Part shown: one piece after another, positions 59,237-64,000 of the stretch
Layout of the letters: every line of letters begins with the position of its first letter
How positions within the stretch are numbered: the stretch's first letter is position 1
Source of the DNA: Pontibacter mucosus
Lineage (GTDB): Bacteria > Bacteroidota > Bacteroidia > Cytophagales > Hymenobacteraceae
Reading direction: 5' to 3'
Assembly: GCF_003054055.1 (NCBI RefSeq)
Contig: NZ_QBKI01000014.1
Coordinates: 49,045-113,044, forward strand
DNA: 64,000 nucleotides
Translations under genes and position numbers: made by a program
Notes under the pieces: generated by a model
Databases searched by the model: none
What the model was told of the DNA's origin: nothing
What the model saw: the letters and a program-made list of their open reading frames with translations, nothing else

Positions 59237-60643
59237 TTACTTCACTACCCCCTTCATCCAATCTCCAACCACCTGCAGGGCTGCCGGGGCAAAGGTTTCC
59301 TCCAGCTGGCCATACTCTGCCGGGGAGCCGGTTTTGGCTGTCTGGAAGAGGTGGTTGAGGTTGGGCATCTCCTGGATGGTATACTTTTTATTGCCGGCGG
59401 CTTTCAGGGCCTTTTCGGTGGCAGGGAGGTTTTGCTGATGGGGCACCTGCAGGTCTTTTGTCCCGTTCAGGGCCAGTACAGGCATCTTTAGTTTTCGGAG
59501 TGCTGGGGCCGGGTCGTAGGCCAGGTAGTAGCGCATCCAGGGGGAGCTGAGTTGGGCCACTACCGTCTGCTCGGCTCTGTCAGTGAGGCCGAGTTGTAGC
59601 TGTTCCTGTGGTGTAAGTTTGGCTTTTGCCTCCTGCTCCAGCTGCCGTATCTGCGCGGCGGCTTTGGCTACGTCTTTTTCGGTAGCGGCTACCTTAAACT
59701 GGGCCTCGCGCAGCTGCAGGTATTTCTGCAGTTGTTCCTCCGGAAGTTGTTTCTCAAACAAAGCTTTGTTCTGCGCCACCAACAGCTCCGTGCCTGGCAC
59801 GGCATTGCCCGCCAGCAGCACCACAAAGGCTGTCTCCGGGTACTTGGCTGCCACTTTGGCCGCTAGTAATGCTCCTTCACTATGGCCAAGCAGGCCAACT
59901 TTTTTCTTGTTTATACTTGGCTGGTTCTTCAGGTAGTTGAAGGCAGCCTCGGCATCAGAGGCAAAATCTGCAGTAGTGGCAGTCGCAAAGTCGCCGCCCG
60001 ATTTACCGGTGCCTCGGTCGTCGAGGCGCAGCACGGCAAAACCCTGGCGGGTGAGGTAATCAGCCAGAACCAGAAACGGTTTATGCCCCAGTATCGTCTG
60101 GTCGCGGTCCTGCGGGCCGGAGCCGGTAAGCAGCAGCACGGCCGGGTGCGGACCCTTGCCCTGCGGAACGGTAAGCGTGCCAGCCAGCGAAATACCCGCT
60201 GCTTTGTTCTCTACCACTACTTCTGTTTCCTGGTAAGGGTATGGTTTGGTGGGCTCCTGCGGACGACGCATCGCCTCGGCGGCTCCGCCTTTCTTCAGTT
60301 GCAGCGCAAAGCTTTGGCCACCCTGCTTCCACTGCCCGTCGATGGCTCCAGGGCCAGTCAGCTTGCCCACATAGGCCGCGCCAATGTTTTTCAGGTCGAG
60401 GTAGAGGCTGTCCTGCACCTGCCGTACCTGCTGCACGGGTATGCCGGTGGCGCCTTGTTTGGGGCTGTCCATGGTGGCAGAGAGGCTGCCATCTTCGGCC
60501 AGGCTGATGTGGAAGATAAGCGGCAGCTCGGTGCCCATGACTTTCAGAGAACCGTTCCAGTCGCCGGTGAGGGGAGCGGGTTGCTGGGCCATGGTGGTAA
60601 AACTAACTAACAGTAGCAGGAAGGAGAGAAGGTGCTTGCACAT
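59237..60643 (-). CDS. Exported alpha/beta hydrolase (dienelactone/S9-like) with N-terminal beta domain
   Basis: A 468-residue exported protein: signal peptide (ending TTMAQ), a beta-barrel-like N-terminal domain (LTGDWNGSLKVMGTELPLIFHISLAEDGSLSATMDSPKQGATGIPV), then an alpha/beta-hydrolase: PHPAVLLLTGSGPQDRDQTILGHKPFLVLADYLTRQGFAVLRLDDRGTGKSGG, nucleophile Ser in GLLGHSEGALLAAKVA, acid in VLALNGTKDLQVPHQQN, His in MPNLNHLFQTAK. The N-terminal domain resembles DUF3887/lipocalin-like regulators of secreted hydrolases. Substrate unknown. Confidence 0.88.
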   Translation of the reverse strand: MCKHLLSFLLLLVSFTTMAQQPAPLTGDWNGSLKVMGTELPLIFHISLAEDGSLSATMDSPKQGATGIPVQQVRQVQDSLYLDLKNIGAAYVGKLTGPGAIDGQWKQGGQSFALQLKKGGAAEAMRRPQEPTKPYPYQETEVVVENKAAGISLAGTLTVPQGKGPHPAVLLLTGSGPQDRDQTILGHKPFLVLADYLTRQGFAVLRLDDRGTGKSGGDFATATTADFASDAEAAFNYLKNQPSINKKKVGLLGHSEGALLAAKVAAKYPETAFVVLLAGNAVPGTELLVAQNKALFEKQLPEEQLQKYLQLREAQFKVAATEKDVAKAAAQIRQLEQEAKAKLTPQEQLQLGLTDRAEQTVVAQLSSPWMRYYLAYDPAPALRKLKMPVLALNGTKDLQVPHQQNLPATEKALKAAGNKKYTIQEMPNLNHLFQTAKTGSPAEYGQLEETFAPAALQVVGDWMKGVVK

Positions 60644-60655
60644 CGTTTTATAGGT

Positions 60656-61051
60656 TTAGCGGTATCTCTGAAAAATGGTAAGTTTTAACTGCGATGCCTC
60701 CGCCAGCAGCTGCACGTTCGTCCCCTCCTCATCGTCAAAAGCCAGCTGAAAACCATCCTCATAGCCGTACTGGTTCGTCATCCGCCAGAGCCAGCCAATG
60801 GTTTTGCGCTGGTTGGCAATTTGGGTGAAGCTGTACTGCTGCTCCATCGCCCTTACGTCCAGCTCCGGGAGTATGGAAAGTATAATTTCGTCGGTGTCCT
60901 CGTTTACCCCAACCACCAGCCATACTTCCTCCAGCCGGAACACCACCTGCTGCAACCAGCCAAACTCCAGTTCGTGCAGGGCGAAGGCCTCCAGCACCAC
61001 TTCACCAGGGAGCAATTCAAGATCTATGGGATTGTATTCCACGGTATTCAA
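60656..61051 (-). CDS. Small uncharacterised protein (DUF6334-like)
   Basis: A 131-residue soluble acidic protein: NPIDLELLPGEVVLEAFALHELEFGWLQQVVFRLEEVWLVVGVNEDTDEIILSILPELD, FTQIANQRKTIGWLWRMTNQYGYEDGFQLAFDDEEG. The W-G-W-L-W pattern followed by 'NQxGYxDxxQ' resembles the DUF6334 family, but this is tentative. It precedes the hydrolase gene by 12 bases on the same strand. Divergent from the AraC-type gene 80 bases away. Confidence 0.65.
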   Translation of the reverse strand: MNTVEYNPIDLELLPGEVVLEAFALHELEFGWLQQVVFRLEEVWLVVGVNEDTDEIILSILPELDVRAMEQQYSFTQIANQRKTIGWLWRMTNQYGYEDGFQLAFDDEEGTNVQLLAEASQLKLTIFQRYR

Positions 61052-61133
61052 AGGTACAAATTATACTTTACCAAAGTATGGCTGCATCTGAGCAAGAGTT
61101 TGATTAATTTTACTTTCTCAATACTTTGCGCTC

Positions 61134-62156
61134 ATGAACCAGCAAGACCACTCGCTCGCGGCGCCCTCGGTGGGGCTGCTTTTACATGTGCTGCGCCAAC
61201 AGGGGCAGGACGTGGAGGCCATATGCCACCAGGCGGGGCTGGACCAGCGGCTGGTGCAGGATGTGAACGCCCGCATTCCGGTAAGTACGGTGCAGGACCT
61301 GTGGAACGCCGCCATTGCCGCCACCCAAGACCCGGACCTGGCCCTGCACGTAGCTGAAAGTATAAACCCGACCTCCATGGGCACAATTGCCTACGTGATG
61401 ATGAACGCGGCCACGCTGCACGAGTCGCTGCTGAAGCTGTGCAAGTATCAGGATATTATCTGCGGCGCCATCCGTACGAGCCTGGAAGTGCAGGGCCGCC
61501 AGGCGCTCGTAAAGCTGCAGGCGGACAGTCCGGCGCTCCAGAACCCGCGCAACGCCCTGGACTCCGAGCTGGTAATTTACAAGAACGCCTTTTCGGCGCT
61601 GGTGGGGCAGGAGCTGAAGTATAAACAGGTGCTTTTTGTGTATCCCAAGCCGGAAAGTATACAGGAGCACGAGCGGATTTTTGCAGGGGCCGAGCTGGTG
61701 TTCTCTGCCAAGTATAGCGGGCTCGTTTTTGAGGCGGAGTATTTGAGATTGCCTATAGTAACGGCCAACCCCGAGTTGAATCAGTTCTTCGAGAAGTATG
61801 CCGAGGAGTACCTGCAGAAGCTGCGCGAGCCGAAAACGGTGCGGGAGCGGGTACTTCGCGAGATTGCGCACCAGTTGAAGGGGGAGGAGCCAAGTATAAA
61901 CACCGTAGCCCGCAGCCTGGCCATGAGCGTGCGCAGCCTGCAGGGCAAACTCCGGGAGGAAGGCACGACCTACCAGGCCCTGCTCGACGAAGTACGCAAG
62001 CAAATCGCCGTCAAGCACCTGCAGGACAACCACAGTACCATCACCGACATTGCCTACCTGCTCGGCTACTCCGAGCCCAGCGTATTCTCCCGCTCCTTCA
62101 AGAAATGGACCGGTCTGCCGCCCGCTGCTTACCGCCAGCAAATGGCTGTGGCGTAG
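61134..62156 (+). CDS. AraC-family transcriptional regulator with arabinose-binding-type N-terminal domain
   Basis: A 340-residue regulator of the OruR/PF12625 type. N-terminal ligand domain (GLLLHVLRQQGQDVEAICHQAGLDQRLVQDVNARIPVSTVQDLWNAAIAATQDPDLALHVAESINPTSMG). C-terminal two-HTH AraC domain: SINTVARSLAMSVRSLQGKLREEGTTYQALLDEVRKQIAVKHLQDNHSTITDIAYLLGYSEPSVFSRSFKKWTGLPPAAYR. The FSRSFKKWTGxxPxxYR signature is complete. The divergent three-gene operon is its likely target, by position only. Confidence 0.94.
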   Translation: MNQQDHSLAAPSVGLLLHVLRQQGQDVEAICHQAGLDQRLVQDVNARIPVSTVQDLWNAAIAATQDPDLALHVAESINPTSMGTIAYVMMNAATLHESLLKLCKYQDIICGAIRTSLEVQGRQALVKLQADSPALQNPRNALDSELVIYKNAFSALVGQELKYKQVLFVYPKPESIQEHERIFAGAELVFSAKYSGLVFEAEYLRLPIVTANPELNQFFEKYAEEYLQKLREPKTVRERVLREIAHQLKGEEPSINTVARSLAMSVRSLQGKLREEGTTYQALLDEVRKQIAVKHLQDNHSTITDIAYLLGYSEPSVFSRSFKKWTGLPPAAYRQQMAVA

Positions 62157-62240
62157 TTGTTGGCGTTTGTTCTAAAAGAATCTTCCAGGTAGCATAAACC
62201 TACTCCTACTCCCAGAAAAGGCTGCGCCATACTATTTTGT

Positions 62241-62322
62241 TGTCATCCTGTAAGGATCTTGTGGGCGGAGTAATGTAGGCTTAACCTCTCTGCTACCAAG
62301 TTGCTTTCCAGAATGACAAAAG
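62241..62322. repeat. Imperfect inverted repeat (GTCATCCTG...GAATGAC)
   Basis: GTCATCCTGTAAGGATCTTG at the left pairs imperfectly with CAAGTTGCTTTCCAGAATGAC at the right. The left arm recurs at 57.64 kb. Repeats of this style are common in Cytophagales. Confidence 0.6.
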
Positions 62323-62342
62323 TTTTGATGCCAGTATAGGTT

Positions 62343-62501
62343 GCCCTCGCTCGCCTCTGGCGAGTGCGCGCTATAGGGCGGCCCCTGGCCGCTTTGAGCT
62401 TTCGGTATAAGTATAAGTATAAGTATAAGTATAAGTATAAGTATAAGTATAAGTGGCGGGACACCACCGGATAACGCACACTCGCCGGAGGCGAGCGAGG
62501 G
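62343..62501. repeat. Inverted-repeat element carrying an eight-copy (GTATAA) array
   Basis: GCCCTCGCTCGCCTCTGGCG (62343 on) and its near-complement ending CTCGCCGGAGGCGAGCGAGG (to 62501) are 26-27-bp arms. Between them, GGTATAAGTATAAGTATAAG and onward (62404-62452) is a tandem run of the hexamer GTATAA/AAGTAT, the same word dispersed through the window. The remaining gap to 62773 holds an L-like fragment and no gene. Confidence 0.85.
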
Positions 62502-62565
62502 TAAATAGGACCTATCGTGCCTAATAAATTCACTTCAGGAGGGCAGGGTTGCTTACTTTTAGTGA

Positions 62566-62655
62566 AGTCTTTTGCCACTGGCTTTACACCCCTGTTGAGC
62601 GCTGCTCGCAAGTTTCAAACTCACGTTCTCACTTGTCCTCAAGGGGGCAGTTTTT
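62566..62655 (+). repeat. Fragment of the intergenic repeat (L-associated segment)
   Basis: CTTTTGCCACTGGCTTTACA, CCCCTGTTGAGCGCTGCTCGC and CACTTGTCCTCAAGGGGGCAG match segments at 9.0, 35.1 and 57.8 kb. Confidence 0.7.
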
Positions 62656-62773
62656 GATAGAGCCGAGAGTCCCTGGCTCTTCGAGGTAGGGGCAAGGGCT
62701 GTTAGAAGAATAAATCCCGTCATAAGTTCCTACCTTTGCGTCCGCATTCGATTTACTCATAGCATCCATCACC

Positions 62774-63712
62774 ATGAAGAAGTACTTGATTGTCGCCGCA
62801 TTGGCCGGTTTTATACTTTCCTCCTGCTCCCAAACCAACACCGAGGCAGAAGTACAAAGTATAAATGCGGCACCGGAGGCTGACTCAGCCTATGTGGCCA
62901 GTATAGACGCCTGGCATGCCACGCGGGTTCAGAACCTGCAGAAAGAGGACGGCTGGCTAGCCTTGGCCGGTTTGTACTGGCTGGAGCCGGGCAGCAACAG
63001 CTTTGGCAGCGCCGAGAGCAATAAAATCGTGTTCCCGAAGACTAAAATAGCGGCACAGGCAGGCAGTTTTATACTGGATGGCGAGGTGGTGAAGCTGCAC
63101 GCTGGCAAAACTGCCGACATTACCGTTGACGGCGATCCAGCGCAGCAGGAGGCGGTGGTGTATACTGCTGCGATGGAGCAACCTGCCGAGATGCGCCACG
63201 GCTCGCTGAAGTGGGTGGTGATAAAGCGCGGCGACAAGTATGGCGTGAGGCTGTGGGATGCGGAGAGTGAGGGGCTTCGTACGTTTAAGGGCCTGGAGCG
63301 CTACCCGGTTCAGCCGGAGTGGAGACTGGAGGCCAGGCTGGAGCAGCCTCCGCTGCCTAAGCAGATTGCCATCACAAACGTGTTGGGACAAACTTCGCAG
63401 GAGCCTTCGCCGGGAGCGGTGGTGTTTACCGTAAACGGCCAGGAGTACCGCCTCGATGCGCTGGAGGAGGGAGAGGAGCTATTCATCATCTTCGCTGACA
63501 AAACCAATGGCACCGACACGTATGGCGCCGGTCGTTACCTCTACATGCCCAAGCCGGACGCCAGCGGCAAAACCTACATCGACTTTAACAAGGCTTATAC
63601 ACCGCCCTGCGCCTTCACCGGCTACGCTACCTGCCCGCTGCCACCCAAGCAAAACTTCCTGCCCATCGCAGTACCCGCCGGCGAGAAAAGCGGTGGGAGT
63701 TTAGGAAGTTAG
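62774..63712 (+). CDS. DUF1684 lipoprotein
   Basis: A 312-residue lipoprotein (lipobox ILSSC, Cys18). Mature part: SIDAWHATRVQNLQKEDGWLALAGLYWLEPGSNSFGSAESNKIVFPKTKI, then SLKWVVIKRGDKYGVRLWDAESEGLRTFKGLERYPVQPEWRLEAR, and the hallmark C-terminal GAGRYLYMPKPDASGKTYIDFNKAYTPPCAFTGYATCPLPPKQNFLPIAVPAGEK. DUF1684 proteins are widespread and uncharacterised. Its last codons (GSLGS) are encoded in an octamer array, an unusual way for a gene to end. Confidence 0.9.
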   Translation: MKKYLIVAALAGFILSSCSQTNTEAEVQSINAAPEADSAYVASIDAWHATRVQNLQKEDGWLALAGLYWLEPGSNSFGSAESNKIVFPKTKIAAQAGSFILDGEVVKLHAGKTADITVDGDPAQQEAVVYTAAMEQPAEMRHGSLKWVVIKRGDKYGVRLWDAESEGLRTFKGLERYPVQPEWRLEARLEQPPLPKQIAITNVLGQTSQEPSPGAVVFTVNGQEYRLDALEEGEELFIIFADKTNGTDTYGAGRYLYMPKPDASGKTYIDFNKAYTPPCAFTGYATCPLPPKQNFLPIAVPAGEKSGGSLGS

Positions 63713-63738
63713 AAAGTTAGAAAGTTAAAAAGTCAGGG
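63699..63738. repeat. Octamer array at the end of the DUF1684 gene
   Basis: AGTTTAGG AAGTTAGA AAGTTAGA AAGTTAAA AAGTCAGG: five 8-bp units; the TAG stop is inside the array. Confidence 0.85.
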
Positions 63739-63750
63739 AATGACTCCTTT

Positions 63751-63809
63751 AAGTATAAAGCGTGAGCGGCTGGCATTTTCAAAGTGTCAGCCGCTCATAC
63801 TTTATACTT
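63751..63809. terminator. Terminator with AAGTATAAAG outer arms
   Basis: AAGTATAAAGCGTGAGCGGC pairs with GCCGCTCATACTTTATACTT with two mismatched positions, loop about 15 nt. Outer arms are the recurrent word. Confidence 0.8.
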
Positions 63810-63899
63810 TACCGCTTCCTGCCGCATGTTTAGCGACAGCGTAACTTGTGGCTGTGCTTGAGGCAAGTTTGTAACTTGCTTTCTGCAGAGCAGAAAAGT

Positions 63900-64000
63900 A
63901 GGGGTTAGAAGCTATCTCAAAAATAGGAATTAGGTTTTAGATTCTCTTGTTAGTTGCTCATGGAGCTAACCAATGAGCAGTGGGAAAGGATACAGGATCT
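63900..64000 (+). mobile_element. Left end of an IS5-type insertion sequence, cut by the window edge
   Basis: The last 100 bases hold GAAGCTATCTCAAAAATAGG, a likely terminal region, and the start of a transposase. The right end is outside the window, so inverted repeats and target duplication cannot be checked. Bases 63810-63899 hold a repeat fragment (AACTTGTGGCTGTGC...AAGTTTGTAACTTGC) related to module G. Confidence 0.55.
63960..64000 (+). CDS. IS5-family transposase, N-terminal fragment
   Basis: The frame gives MELTNEQWERIQD before the window ends. 'MxLTxxQWxxI' is the usual beginning of IS5/IS1031-type transposases, where a DDE domain follows after about 90 residues. The call rests on 13 residues only. 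Confidence 0.6.
   Translation, partial: MELTNEQWERIQD

Noticed and set aside
62404..62452. The translated (IRIRI/YKYK-type) repeat as a protein-coding repeat (62243-62611 minus)
   Set aside because: The YLYLYL frame is a translation of the hexamer array with no conserved flanks.

Overview
The window looks like a chromosomal segment of a Bacteroidota bacterium of the Cytophagales, most like Hymenobacteraceae (Pontibacter-type). The evidence is a SusC/SusD pair, DUF4249, DUF5916 and DUF3857 proteins, an S46 dipeptidyl-peptidase, PorV/PorQ-type outer membrane proteins, promoter-like TAnnTTTG elements and weak Shine-Dalgarno signals. The genus is inference. I see no rRNA, tRNA, phage or CRISPR array.

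Layout. 1-5.9 kb: the tail of a CBS/cysteine-synthase-like PLP enzyme, a CheY-like regulator, adenine deaminase, a tiny lipoprotein, cmk-ispH (overlapping) and a DUF502 membrane protein. 6-12.3 kb: an alpha/beta hydrolase, a PQQ-type sugar dehydrogenase lipoprotein, the RimK-type operon (RimB-like protease, RimK ligase, AstE/AspA-like deacylase) and a small Cys protein. 12.4-13.7 kb: a complete IS3-family element with a perfect 29-bp hairpin at its orfA/orfB junction. 13.8-23.6 kb: envelope proteins, a methyltransferase, an SDR, a DUF5916 barrel, CvfB, Dps and an Omp85-like barrel. 23.8-26.7 kb: the radical SAM/DUF4130 DNA-repair pair with a small ORF between, then a small conserved protein. 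27-33 kb: two tandem DUF3857-transglutaminase proteins and lipoproteins. 33.1-34.8 kb: an ArsI/CadI-like dioxygenase, a GNAT acetyltransferase and a SigZ-like sigma factor, a likely metal(loid)-response unit. 35.5-38.6 kb: a helix-hairpin-helix barrel protein and a PorV/PorQ-type protein. 38.9-50.8 kb: a SusC-SusD-DUF5011-Lipid_bd set, a second TonB receptor with DUF4249, and a convergent GH20 hexosaminidase. 51.8-64 kb: S46 peptidase, yidD, an ABC exporter pair, sugar acetyltransferase, a three-gene hydrolase operon, an AraC regulator, a DUF1684 lipoprotein and the start of an IS5-type transposase at the right edge.

The genes are mostly ordinary. The unusual material is in the repeats. (1) One short word, AAGTATAA/TTATACTT, recurs at high density on both strands, in all reading frames and between genes. 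It forms the outer stems of several terminators and is tandemly amplified at 62.4 kb. It behaves like a genome-wide recognition word, such as a DNA-uptake sequence. (2) Six intergenic gaps hold copies of a composite repeat with modules in a fixed order. One module carries a hairpin with a compensatory base-pair flip between copies. (3) Arrays of an 8-bp unit (AACTCCYA/AACTTTCT) sit at gene ends. None of these is explained by the protein-coding annotation.
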